Positions 1 to 11,455 of a DNA stretch of 64,000 nucleotides are shown here, in pieces. Under the pieces are notes generated by a model. That model was not told where the DNA came from, did no database searches, and was given only the letters and a program-made list of their open reading frames with translations. Within the stretch, counting starts at the first letter, position 1. Each line of letters begins with the position of its first letter. Source of the stretch: Limnomonas spitsbergensis (Eukaryota > Chlorophyta > Chlorophyceae > Chlamydomonadales); NCBI GenBank assembly GCA_037349105.1, contig JAYJMM010000106.1, positions 2,356,001 through 2,420,000 on the forward strand, given 5' to 3'. The translations under genes were made by a program, and so were the position numbers.

Positions 1-10
1 ACAATGTAGG

Positions 11-3000
11 CTACTCTTCCCCAAAGAAGCCTTCATCGTCATGGCGTGACTCGTATACGACACAGCGTGCACACAAGATGGCGTGCAGTACCCACCGTGT
101 GGAACCAGCCCTCCTCGTCAGACCTCTGGTACGTGTGTGAGCCGAAGAAGTCGCGCTGCGCCTGCACCAGGTTGGCTGGCAGGCGCTCACGACGGTACGT
201 GTCGAAGTACGACAGCGACGCGGTGAAGCCGGGGACGGGCACACCGGCGACGATGGCCTGTCCGATGACTCGGCGCCAAGATTCCTGAACATGGCAGGTG
301 GCAGAGAGGGGTGGGGACAGCGTCAAGCAAAGCTTTCTCTAAGCGCCTCAAAACTAAAAACCAGATAAAACCCTGTCAATGGCCACCAGGGCTTCGTATT
401 CAGCTAGCCGTGTTAATGGGTGCACCGGCTGTAGGCTGCGCCAGTCCCAGTTTGGTTCCAATTGGTCTCGTCTTGGGAGGTCTGGAAGATTCCCAAAGGT
501 TCTGGTACAAACAACTGGAGTCGACATTGACAGCATTTGCATCAAGCACCCTGTCACCTGCTAAACACACGCAATGTACACAAATACAGCACACACACAC
601 ACACGCACACATACGAAGCAACAAACAAACGCGTGCGCAAAATGTGGATGCACAAAGACCGTCAATTGCACCCATACTATTTCAAACACACACCTGGGAT
701 GATGTCAGCCTGGATGCAAACTCGGGGTCGATCATCAGGTTGGCCAGCTTGGGGTCCGTGTTGTAGGCCTTGCTGATGTCATTGAGGAAGCCAGCACGGA
801 TGATGCAGCCACCCTGAGCAAGTTGGTCAGGTTCAGGCTCAGTGTCGAGCTCTTCAGAATTGAGTGTCAAGGCCTGTTATGTTCAGTATCCTCAAGATTC
901 TCAAGATTCAAGATCCTCAAGATCGTCAAGATTCAAGATTCTCAAGATTCAAGATCCTCAAGATTCAAGTCCAGCTCGGAACGAGGCAGGGGAAAAAGGA
1001 GCATTAAAGCATGGTCGTTCGATGCAGCCCCCCTCTGCACTTGCCAGCCATACTAGGATGAATATCACGCATTCCTGTTCAAGACGACGTGTACAAGACT
1101 CCCCTAAAGCAAAAAATTAGGAATGCTCAAAGGAGAATTCCCCCTCAATCTCGACCCTTAGACCTCATTCTCCAGTTCTTTTTTGAAGTCCTCCCCGGAT
1201 TCGTTCCGCTGCGTACCTTCCAAATCCTGGCCAGGCCGCCGAGGTTGACGCCCCACTTCATCTCCTCGCTCTTCGCCTTGATAATGTTCATGCCCTGCGC
1301 GTAACTGCAGATCTTCGAGGCTAGCAGCGCGGCGCCGACGTCCTCAATCAGCTGCGCCTTGTCGATTCCGGGGAGGATGGTCGGCTGCTTCAGGCCCAGC
1401 TTGGAGAAGACCTGGGCTGCGATCATGCGCTCGGGCTTGAGCGCGCTCATGTAGCGTCCGTCCAGGGAGGAGGTGATGGTGGGAGCGGCCACTGACAGGT
1501 CAGCGGCCTGCTGTACAGTCCACTTGCCTGTGGGGAGTGATTTAGGAGAGGGCTGTTAATATCAGAGAGGTTACTATGTCATCATCTTCATCCATCACAC
1601 AGCCTTTTTCGAGAGGGCGAGGCAGCGCGAACCGGAGCAGTCAGATGGCGCGATGCGCAAACCTCGCCATCAGCTATCAGGCTTTGGAAGCATTTTTGAC
1701 AGAGCAGCGCGCAGGTAAGACAGCTGGGGTAAGGCTCAGATACATGCTTCCAATCCTCCCTTCCATCCACCATCACAACAGCATGTCTCCCTTCATGCGG
1801 TCATGCACCCTCTAAACATGGCCGCGCACCAGTGCCCTTGCTTCCAGTCTGGTCAACCACCATGTCAAGCACATAGCCGGGGGTCTTATCGTCCTTCTTT
1901 CCGAGGATGATCGAGGTGATCTCCACAAGGAAGCTGGACAGGGCGGCACCAGGCTTGTTCCACTCGGTGAAGGTGGCTGCAAGCTCCTCGTTGGTCAGGC
2001 CACCGATGGTCTTGAGGATATCGTAGGCCTCAGAGATGAGCTGCACGGCAGGAGCATTCAAAATTCAAATTTGAGCCCACAAGGCGCTAGAGCAGGCGAG
2101 TGGGAGTACCTGCAAAACCCCATAACAGCATGGATAGTTGTGAACCGGAACCAACCAGTCCTGCAGCTGCATGAATATCAGCATTGACCAACTCGATGTA
2201 CGAGATTGATGGGCCTGTTCTGTGTGCTGCTTTTGCCCAAGAACATTCCACGTGCAGAAATTGCCAGACTGAGATGCGATAAACACACACTTTTCCAAAT
2301 TCGCATCCGCAATGCATACAAAACAGATCTTAACTCTACAGAAATCTGCAGTTGATGCATGTGCATGAGGACATGAACCACAGCTGTAGAAGTGCTTAGC
2401 CTGCTGACAGTTGAAAGCGTATGCATATAGCTGAAGGGATTTAAGGCTCCCCACACATGATTTTATCAAGACATATACGGTAGCTAAACGCATGAAGCTC
2501 AAAACAATACAGAGCTCCTCCCCTCGCCACACACACTGTTCCCCCCTACAAACCTGCATGTCACCGTACTCAATGCCGTTGTGCACCATCTTGACAAAGT
2601 TACCGGAGCCGCCGTCGCCAATGTACATAACGCAAGGGCCGTCATCAACCTGCGCCGACACCTTCTCCACAATGGGCTGGATGGCTGCGTAGGCGGCAGC
2701 GCTGCCTCCGGGCATCATGGAAGGTCCTGCTCGTCAAGACACAGGGGCGTGGCACCATTTAGCAGGTGTAAGGTCATATAAACACCCCCTCTGCAATGGC
2801 TGGGTGGATCTGCAGGCGGCTGCGCTGCCACCAGGCATCAGGAAAGGACCTGCTCGTCAGCACAAAGATGGATACCATTTGGCAGGCCAGGGGTGACACC
2901 TCCTCTACAAAGTCGGATAGCCTTTCAGACATATGTGCTGCGTCAAGGGATCATGCAAGGACCTGCAGGGACACATGAGCAAATAGGCAAGATGCCAGAC

Positions 3001-5333
3001 ACGGCCAGAGACACAATAGCAGACCGGTGGCATACCGATGACAGGCTCAAGCACAGTCCAAGGCTGGCCCTCCATCTCAGCTCAGCACTGGCAAAAAGCA
3101 TGCGCCTTCAGTCCCATAGGTGATTTCCACGTCTCCAGATCGGGGTGTCTTATCAGCTTAAAAAGCCGCTCCCCGTTTCTAACACCTCCATAGTCCATGC
3201 CTCGCCGTTCCTGCCCTAATTAGCTCACCGTTCCTAGCCCCCTCCTCTCCTCCAGAGACACCCATGCCAAGGTACAACAGGCCCTTCTTCTCAACCATGG
3301 CCATGCGCTTCTCCGTGTTCTCATACCTGCGGGCATGAAGGACAGAGGGGGGGCAAGCTTCAGAGAGGCGCAAAGGTCTGGGCTTCAGGCAGGCACTGGG
3401 CTACAGGCAGGTGCGAGGTACTAGACATCAGGCAGGGACGAGGTAGTGAGGTACCGGACATCAGGCAGACACGAGGGACATCAGGCAGGCTCAAGGAACT
3501 GGACAGCAGGGAGGCTGGAGGGGCACCAAGAGAACAGGGGTACAGGACTAAATGCCGGGCAGGGGTGCAGGGCATAAGGCAGCACAAGGGCACAGGGCTG
3601 CAGGCAGAGACGAGTGGACAAGGGGTGGCAGGACATTGATCCTGCACACAGCCACAGCTGCAGCAGGGGCCTTCGGGAATTTGACGCGGGTTTATGCTTC
3701 GAGATAGCCATACTCGAAACACAAAAATAATCACACCATTGGCCATCCACGATTTTATTGCTCATGAAGCCACAATCCGGCTGGTTTTCATTAACGCCCA
3801 TTCAAGTTCCGCATTCCTCGGATTGTTAAGTATGATCCAACCCTATGATCCTAGTTCAACACTGATCCTGCACCTGGTTGATACCAGCGCGAGTGCGCAA
3901 CCTGACTTCCTTTAATTCATGTTCCACAGGGCTGGAGGCATGTCAGAATGTACCAAATGTTCCAACCAAACCATCCACCACATTGTACCCCCCCCCCAGC
4001 TCACCACTCGTTGCCTCCATCGATGATGATATCACCGGGCTCCATGAACTTCATCAGGGCATCAATGGTTGAGTCCACAGGGGCGCCGGCCTTGACCAGG
4101 ATGATGACGCTCCTGCAGTTTTAGGATAATAAGGGGAGTCATTGGTATACTCATATTGCGTCAGCGGCAAGCAAGATGAGGGTGAAGGGAACGTCACTGT
4201 GTACGATGACGAGTGACCATGATCTGATCATCAGACTGGATGTATTAGGGGGATGAATCCCTTGCACCAGAATCTTCAAGTTATCTTAGAAAAACGAGAT
4301 TCTTCTTCGCAAAAAAAAGTCGAGGACAATGACTTGTTTATTTTCAGGGGCATCACTTGAAGGCTCGGGCAACTGTACCAATTATTTTGAGACAGCCCGG
4401 TAGCAGACAGGGAAGTGCCTAATGGGAGTTCAAGTGGCGGCCACATGCCATAATGCAGTGGGCCATTGATCGATCGTTGTCATGGATCATTGAAATTTGA
4501 GACAAGTGTTGGCATGGAGCAAATAGTGATGGGGGTAGAATAAAGGCCATGAGAATCTTCTGCATGGACAAGAGACCAAATAACTCCATCCCACCTGGGC
4601 TTCTGCAGGGACATCACAAAGTCCTTGACTTCTTCGTAACCATGGAGCTTCTCGCCCAGACCTGATTCATCATCGGACATGTAATTCATATTTATCGACA
4701 ACATCGTGAGTGAGTGACGGGACCACTGGGGAGGGAACGCAGTATCAAAAACATTCGCTCGATAACATAGCTTACCCTCTTTCTGGGCCCTCTTTACTGC
4801 AGCCTCAGTCTTGTCGAAAGATCTGTTGTATACAGAGATGGAGAAACCCTTCTCGGCAACGTTGAGCGCCAGGTTCTGCGATCATCAATCATCCAACATA
4901 GTTATATTCAATAGAGGAGCAAGCAAGTACATGCATAAAAATCAGCAGACACGGGCGTTTTCAGGCCCACCTGCCCCATCACTGCCAGACCCACGAGACC
5001 GATTTGAGACATTCCGGTGGACTTGCTGCTGCGAACAACGCAAGAGGAGAATATATTAGTTCCAAATCGACTTCCAATTGTGCCCTGGATCAACCTGAAA
5101 CGTAGCAGGCCCTACTTGTCAGTGGCCGATGAGCTAGGACTCGCAGCAACGGCTGACAGAGTGGATGATGACCTCTTAGATGCCGTGAAGCTGAGGCGCT
5201 GGATAACAGGCTTTGCTCCGATGGGTGTGGCAACGTGAATTTTAGAGCCAACGGTTGCAAAGGAAGGGGCCACTGATCGCTGCCGGGTGGTGAGGGTGCG
5301 ATCAACTGAGGGGAGAGTGCGTGTCAGCTGCAT
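11..5333 (-). CDS. PGD: 6-phosphogluconate dehydrogenase (decarboxylating), plastid-targeted
   Basis: Oxidises and decarboxylates 6-phosphogluconate to ribulose 5-phosphate, making NADPH in the oxidative pentose phosphate pathway. Exons read on the minus strand: 5333-5116, 5028-4971, 4875-4776, 4661-4595, 4112-4005, 3326-3229, 2726-2554, 2040-1830, 1527-1217, 813-694, 284-96 and probably 49-11. All have GT-AG borders and every phase joins, giving about 563 residues. The first 75 or so residues are Ser/Thr/Arg-rich and acid-poor, like a transit peptide; the start is the first Met in frame. Visible motifs: GLAVMGQN (NADP Rossmann loop, about 86-93), [11 protein letters not shown] (substrate loop, about 205-216), [13 protein letters not shown] (catalytic Lys and Glu, about 260-272), [11 protein letters not shown], and the C-terminal RRDFFG/FHT-type end. 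The length fits the family plus a transit peptide. The last 12 residues depend on a 46-nt intron and are uncertain. No neighbour appears functionally linked. Confidence 0.93.
885..972. repeat. Short tandem repeat in a 6PGDH intron
   Basis: AAGATTC/AAGATCCTC-type units of about 9-15 bp repeat imperfectly between the last two large exons of the dehydrogenase gene. No coding signal is seen. Confidence 0.7.
2671..2870 (-). repeat. Duplicated acceptor side of 6PGDH exon 7
   Basis: The start of exon 7 with its acceptor (GACGAGCAG then GACCTTCC, reading minus) at about 2671-2735 recurs as a diverged copy at about 2791-2860 in the upstream intron. The copy keeps GACGAGCAG and a PGGSAA-like stretch but its reading frame is degraded. 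A third trace (AAGGACCTGC on plus) lies near 2957. The unit is about 120 bp. Confidence 0.7.
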
Positions 5334-6708
5334 GGCAAATGGACTTATTAATTGACTTAATGGATGCGGACGGCGAGGAGTAATGGACTCGACGCGCCTA
5401 ATCTGGTTGAACAGTGATATTTACTCATGCGTGATTTGGTTTCGGTAACATATCCACACTCTTCATTAGTGGACCTTTCGTAAGGGTCCAGAGCGCAAGG
5501 GCGATAGGACCCGTTCGGAAGGTGCCTCTCTTCCCTCCCACCAGCCCACCCACTCCCCGATCCATCCTCCTTCCTCCCTCGCACCCTCCAGTTTCCTATT
5601 TCCCACATTTCCGGATACCAGTAGACCACTCCTCCCCCTCACCTGCTAATAATCTTGACACCTGTTTGCATTTCCAAAATCAGATCATCCCACATGCAGT
5701 ACACTCATCCTTCCCTTGCATGTCTATCATTTGCACACGTTGCCATAGCAGTGCTGTCACCTAGTTAGCTGTGCCCAATCCAGTCCCTCTTACCTTGACA
5801 TCAACCGTCACAGGACCCTGCCATTGTAAGTTCCTCTGATACACCTGCTGATGAACTCCTCCATGAAGATCAACCACCAGGGTCCCATGTGTCAACTAGT
5901 CGACAACAAGGGTACTCCCTTCCCTACCTCCGTACCGTAGAAGCCACAAACATAATATCATGTCAAGATTGGAAGAGTATGTCAGGCCTCCCTTCCCTAC
6001 TTCCTCAAAAGCCACGACCATGATCCCATGACGACGATTTCAAGAGGACATAAGGCCTCCCTTCCCTACTTTCTCGTAAGCCACGCGTCAGATGTGGCTT
6101 TTGAAGTTCGAGTTGTTGTTGTTCTCGCTTCACCCGGTGGTCGCATGCGGGCCATCACTGCATCGGGGAAGCTTGCGCGACTTTTCTTGCTTCACCCGGT
6201 GGTCGCATGCAGGCCATCAGGGAAGCTTACGCGGCTTTCCTTAGGCTGCTTACAGCTACAGAAATATCACTGGGGTGAGTGGGCCTGACGGCCTGTAGTG
6301 GGTGAAAGCCGTCACACCATAATGTAACAGTGCACATTCAATAGACAGCGTCAATCATACTGGCCTGTCACGCCACCACTGGGCCCAATGGGACTAAACC
6401 TTGACCAGGTTACGGCCAATGGCTCAAGCAGCAGAGTGAGGGCATGCTGCACCAGGCCCTGTCGGCCGCAGGCCATGATGAAGCTCCGAAGCTAAATCGT
6501 AGCTGAAGTGCGCTTTATTAATAAACGTATACGCTAACGCAGCGCCCAGGAGATGCACAAATGCTGATTGCTGATTAGCGAGTTTAAATTTGTGCCACTC
6601 TCATCACCCAACTGAAACAGAACAAACCAGCAATTAAACGTCGCCAGCATGAAGCAGCAATTCAGCTAACAAACTTTACCAGATTAAACCTGCAATGAGA
6701 CTACCGCG
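5334..6708. other. Intergenic stretch, no gene seen
   Basis: Spacer upstream of the dehydrogenase gene. It contains two or three short imperfect duplications: CCTCCCTTCCCTAC plus a Met/Ala-like run at about 5925-6080, and CACCCGGTGGTCGCATGC at about 6130 and 6190. It presumably holds the dehydrogenase promoter, but no specific element could be recognised. No ORF shows family resemblance or convincing codon use. Confidence 0.5.
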
Positions 6709-6893
6709 GATTTGTGTGGCCTTCCCTCATAATTAATGTTGTTTGGGGTTGAGGGATCCATGGATTTATTATTGATCGATTGTCGACCCCAGTTTTCAGC
6801 CGTAAAGTAAGAGTTGTTGTCAACAATTGGCCCGGAGGGCAGCATTGCAAGAAATCATTTTTTGATGCCCAAGGGAAGGCAAATCAAATCTAT
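6709..6893 (-). mobile_element. 180-bp MITE, copy 1 (reverse)
   Basis: Starts GATTTGTGTGGCCTTCCCTCA-like and ends AAGGGAAGGCAAATCAAATC. Read in reverse complement it aligns along its length with the element at 25884-26063, including the subterminal GGGGTTGAGGGATCC block. It has no coding capacity, so it is a non-autonomous inverted-repeat element. Confidence 0.75.
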
Positions 6894-7033
6894 GGTAGTA
6901 AATGTTTCCAGATTAATCCAGCAAACATTGAAAATTTAAACAAGAGCATCAAGTTTGAATTTCCAGCATGTGCATCCCAGCCCCCGCCTGATACAGAAAC
7001 AGTGTTTTCATTGCAAGAGGTTGCTACTACCGT
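6894..7033. other. Spacer between two inverted MITE copies
   Basis: 140 bp bounded by imperfect inverted ends (CTATGGTAGTA on the left, TACTACCGTAG on the right). It could itself be an inserted small element. The AT-rich interior has no recognisable gene. Confidence 0.4.
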
Positions 7034-7214
7034 AGATTTGATTGGCCTTCTCTCAGGTTTGAGAAAATTATTACTTTTAATGCTGCCCTCAGAGCAAACT
7101 TTCGACCACAACTTACCATTTTTTACTATAACTGGGTTCGACTGTCGATAACTAATATTTTATGTGTCCCTCAACCCCAAACATCGTTAATTGTGAGGGA
7201 AGGCAAATCAAATC
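7034..7214 (+). mobile_element. 180-bp MITE, copy 2 (forward)
   Basis: Begins GATTTGATTGGCCTTCTCTCA-like and ends GAGGGAAGGCAAATCAAATC. It shares the interior CAAACTTTCGACCA and TGTCGATAACTAAT blocks and the CCCTCAACCCCAAACA subterminal block with the copy at 25884. It faces copy 1, forming a large inverted repeat. Confidence 0.8.
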
Positions 7215-7673
7215 TTAGGGACCGTAACCGACTGCTTCCTCCAAGTAACCGTATGCGCCATGCCTGCTTAATGGCTTGGTAGCACCATCCGCATAACCGC
7301 AACCGTAGCTCAAACTGTGCCGCATCATGCCGTGTCGTGCTACCTTGATAAGACAACACGGCCAAACAGCATGCCGTATCGAGCCAAATTGTGCGGACAT
7401 GCCCTCTAGTGCTTCATCGTGCTGTATCATGCATTCAAGCCGCATCGTGCTATATTGTGCTGTATCATGCCGCATCCTGCGACCCTACTGCATTGATTAA
7501 TGGTGCAAACCGGTACGAGGCCCATCGGCGGGCAAGCGGAAGGTGGGGAACTCATACTACCCAGGCACCCCTGTCTAGAATTAGAAAACAAGGGCTGGAC
7601 AGGCACATGAAAGAAGGTGCTGTAGGATCAGGCTCAATGATGTTACACCTCTGGGCCCTGCTCAAACAAATTC

Positions 7674-7793
7674 TTGGTTGTACGGTCTTGGCTGTACGGT
7701 CTTGGCTGTACGGTCTTGGCTGTACGGTCTTGGCTGTACAGTCTTGGCTGTATAGTCTTGGCTGTACGGTCTTGGCTGTACGGTACGGGCGGG
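7674..7793 (+). repeat. 14-bp minisatellite
   Basis: About eight head-to-tail copies of TACGGTCTTGGCTG with two point variants (TACAG, TATAG). Reading frames across it are by-products of the repeat. Confidence 0.9.
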
Positions 7794-8146
7794 CAAAAGA
7801 GCACTGTGCCTGGGCTGCGTTGTCTGCTGTTTAAGAAATTCGTCAGTAGCCCACATGCCTAAGCGATTGTCGAGGTTTCAGGGTTTGGATAAAGAGGTTC
7901 CGCTTCTAGTCCTCCAGGCGGGGCGTAGGAGGCAAATATCGCGTCAAGCCTGGCCTGTCGTGGAGGGATACGTCATATCAAAAAAACCATGCAAGCTCTC
8001 TTTTTCTTTTCATGTGGCCGCTTCTTTTCTGTTTGTCATGCTTACGTACGGCGTCCTAGTTGGTTTCTTGACTACCAGGTAGAGTGGGTGGCCGATCGGA
8101 GAGCAGCATTTTTTTTAAGTGAGTGGTATACCCCTATGAGCTTCAG

Positions 8147-8292
8147 ATCAGCTACACTGTGGCCCATGGCCACAAGCCCCTGGCTGGTTTGGCCAGCCCT
8201 GCTGCTTGGGCCACCGGCCAGAGGCCGGTCCAGGTTTTGTGTGAATTGGCCCAGGGGTGGCCGCGGGGCGGCACAGCAAAGGTGGTCCGGTA
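8147..8292 (-). mobile_element. hAT-like MITE family A, partial copy
   Basis: Contains the family core in reverse orientation: CAGCCCTGCTGCTTGGGCCACC, then GGCCGGTCCAGG, then CGCGGGGCGGC..AAAGGTGG. It begins near CAGCTACA, and the outer ends are eroded compared with the full copies at 56346 and 59561. Confidence 0.6.
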
Positions 8293-9620
8293 CCCACTAA
8301 AATAAACATCGATGTGCTTGAGGTTTAGAGGGTCTTGCGATGCCACTCGAGACACCTGGCGCCAGATCTCCCTAGTGACATTGCCAAACCCTATATATAG
8401 GGTACACCTCAACAGTGAGCAGTGCTCATTGTAGTGCGCGCCAGACCACCTTGGGCGGCCACCGGGCGGCCACCACCGAGCTGGCGGGCTGATCATGCAT
8501 GGGGATTGGGGGTCATACCATGCCAAGCCATGCAGCTGGGCTAGTTGCGTCAGGACCTAGGCATACATTTGGCCTAATCTTAGCGGAAGCGCACATAAAT
8601 AAACCCACATTACTATTGTACTGACCTGAGTGTGCACGAGGAAATGGAGGAATGCGGTAGGAACGATTGAACGAAGCCGTAGACGCGAGATACTTCGGGT
8701 GACGTGAACGCTGAATCTCGGGCCCTGGGGCTGACTAGGCGTTGGATGGAGCCGTATATGCGCTGCTGGTACGTGCAGCCGATGCAGGACGGTGATACGG
8801 GCTTGGAAATCGAGAGTCCAGTAGCCTACCGTGAAATACTGAAATCAAGCGTGTTAGTTACCGGTATTAGGAACTCGAGCGAGTTGCGTAACCCGTCGGC
8901 AGGATAGCTTGTTGTTTTGGAGATTGATTTTCAGCGGGAGTGCAAACGTATGGAGTCACAGGTTTATGGGAAGCATAGGCAGTGCTAGTGCTCTGAGCAG
9001 GAAAGTCTAAAAACGCTAGGCAAGCCCGGGTGAGGTAATCCCCTGCAGGCTGCAGGCCCAGTCAGGTGCGGACAGAGAGCGTAGGAAGCGATGGGGTCGG
9101 AAGCCACGTGTACCGGTACCTGCCAAGTGCCAACGGTTGCTACGGATCGCAGGTGGGCGCAGGTAGGCCTGGTTTCAAACACAAAACCATATGCTGGAGA
9201 CAAGGTGTATCCCGAGCAATCCCCAAGTGTTATGAATAATGATTCATGATGTATAACTGCACCGCACGAACTTGTGTGTTGCCCTGCTTTCCCGGTTTCT
9301 AGGTTGAGAGTACCGGTAGTTTATTACTGTAGGAATGACTCGGGGTGGGATTCGTGATTTCGTGGGAATGACTTGAGTTTCGAACCCGTTTTTTATGGTT
9401 GGTTTTCTTCTTTTATTCGCGTTTAGTTGGTTTATCACATTGTATGGGCTCACATTTGGTTCCCCCCTGAGAATTCCCTAAACAAGGCAGCTTGTATGCT
9501 CTCAAGCTTCTAATGTATACACTAGCCAGAAAATACTTATCAATAACATCATGGGGTTAATGCTAAATACCCACTGACACAAGAGGGGTGGGATACGCTT
9601 GCTTCTGTGGACCTTTCTGT
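8293..9620. other. Intergenic stretch, no gene seen
   Basis: No ORF of convincing composition, RNA gene or array. Only short AT-rich tracts and scattered GTACCGGTA-like palindromes were noticed. Confidence 0.4.
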
Positions 9621-9629
9621 AGGCTTTGT

Positions 9630-9795
9630 TGAGGGCTAGTCTCTAGTGGAAATCAGGTGTCCACTTCGCCTTCTTTGCCTTTCCGGCCTTTCCTTTTGTT
9701 TCTATCCCCCCCTCTTCCTGTTAGTTTCTTCTTTTCTCCCTTCTAAACAGTTGGGCGCCCACGCGGCCGAGCTTTGAGAGGTGTGACGTTTTTGA
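9630..9795 (-). repeat. Dispersed repeat family B, reverse copy
   Basis: Shares the order TTTGTTGAGGGCTAGTCT, TTCTTTGCCTTTCCGGCC, CCCTCTTCCTGTTAGTTTC, ACAGTTGGGCGCCCACGCGG, CCGAGCTTTGAG, AGAGGTGT with copies at 10820, 11030, 42110 and 52010. It carries no coding sequence. Confidence 0.75.
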
Positions 9796-10339
9796 CCTCC
9801 TGACACAAGAGGCCACATGGGGCCAATGGGCCAACAAACAGATGCAATTTTGGATTGCTGTGCCATATTTAAATATTGCATTGATCAGAAGATAGAAGAA
9901 TCGGGGAAAGAGGAAAAGGACGGGGCGGGGCAATGCCGCATGTGATCGCTCGGTCTTCATCTGTACCCTAAAGCTCCCGAGCGTGATCTGCAGCCCTTTA
10001 TGTAGCCTTTGCCTTTGCTCTGTCCATTGCCTCAAACAAATTAAACTGCCTCTTCATTTAAAATTGAGATTGGTTCGATCTGACAGAGAATGGGGGGGGG
10101 TGCAGCTGAAAACCCTGGTGTAACCCAAACTATCTGTTTTTATGGTTTATTGTTTTGTTGTATACCTGAATTTATTGGTTTTCATGATTGTTAAAAGCCA
10201 TACAAAAATCAGATACTACAAATAAAAGGGATATAAGTTCTGGCTGACTGGTATGGACACAGAGAGCCGGTATCAGAGACGTTCATGAGGCGGAGAAGTG
10301 GCAGCGTAGATTTACATGTGGTGGCACTCTAGTTCGTCA

Positions 10340-10440
10340 GGCTAAATCAGGGAAAGCACAAGGGGTCGGTGGCGAACTAGGTCGTCATGGTAGGTCAGGG
10401 AAATCATAAGGGGTCGGTGGCACTCTGGTTCGTCAAGCTG
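10340..10440. repeat. Short direct repeats in spacer
   Basis: Three imperfect copies of a unit of about 45 bp built on GGTCGGTGGC, AGTTCGTCA and TCAGGGAAA. Confidence 0.6.
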
Positions 10441-10819
10441 TGTACAAATTTGCGACTGCGGCTCGGCACGATCAGCACGGCTGACACCAGAGGACGGCGT
10501 AGCGGTCAACGGTGAGAGGCACGCTCCTGCCAACGATGTTGGTCGAGGCTCTTGACCAACAACCTTGAAGGTGTGATGGCGAGCATGTCGAGGATGCACT
10601 ACATGCTTACTTCCAATGCCCTAGCGTCATGGGGCAGTTACATAAGCGGGGATGGGCAGGTCCCCTGCTGAGCGGTGCCACAAACTTCCGCCAACTGTAC
10701 CAAGCCGAGTAGGGGTAGGATGCACTTGATTTTATGGATGCTGTTGTAGAATCTGTTGATGGCTACTTACTGGTGGGTGTCGGACTTGTCTGACTTCATT
10801 CCCGGCCTGACTTGCTGGT

Positions 10820-11190
10820 GAGGGCTAGCTTGTGGAGGGTGCCGGTCAGACTTGGTCTTCTTTGCCTTCCCGGCCTCTCTTTTTGTTCCTTTCCCCCCCT
10901 CTTCCTGTTAGTTTGTTCTTTTCTACCTTCTGAACAGTTGGGCGCCAACGCGGCTGAGCTTTGAGCGGGCCCAGAGGTGTAACGTTATACACTGGAGGGT
11001 GCCCGACTTGTCTGACCTCCTGGAGTCCCGGCCCGACTTGCTGACTTCCCGGCCTCTCCTTTCGTTCCTTTTTTTGTGTTCCCTCTATTGTCTAGTTTCT
11101 TATTTTCCCCATCTGAACACTTGATCAGCTGGGCGCCCACGCGTCCGAGCCTTCTTACCGGTATGCAGTGCCCAGAGGTGTAACGTAATT
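10820..11190 (-). repeat. Dispersed repeat family B, two reverse copies
   Basis: Two tandem family B copies, about 10820-10990 and 11025-11185. Each runs from GACTTG..CTTCCCGGCCTCTC through TCCCCC/TTTCTTATTTTCC to TGGGCGCC(C/A)ACGCG and ends CAGAGGTGTAACG. They lie directly upstream of the helicase gene. Confidence 0.75.
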
Positions 11191-11455
11191 GACTGACGAC
11201 CCGCCATGTACGGGGCGTGAACGGAAAATCCGCTCACACACGTATTACGGTATCAACCAAACGAGCTTGGGAAGGATCAACCCCATAATGCAAGCTGGTA
11301 GATGCTACTCGACAGAATACAGCGCAGTTTGCCGCAATCAATGTTTTGAGTGCCGTCCACACTTTCCACTTCCGCTCCGCACTTTCACCGGCTGGATGTG
11401 GGCGTGGCGGCATTAACCCCCTACCCCCTGAAAACAACCACAGCCATTATCAGCA
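11191..11455. other. Presumed helicase promoter / 5' region
   Basis: 265 bp between the repeat cluster and the helicase ATG. It must contain the promoter if transcription starts nearby. No TATA-like or named element can be assigned with confidence. Confidence 0.3.
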
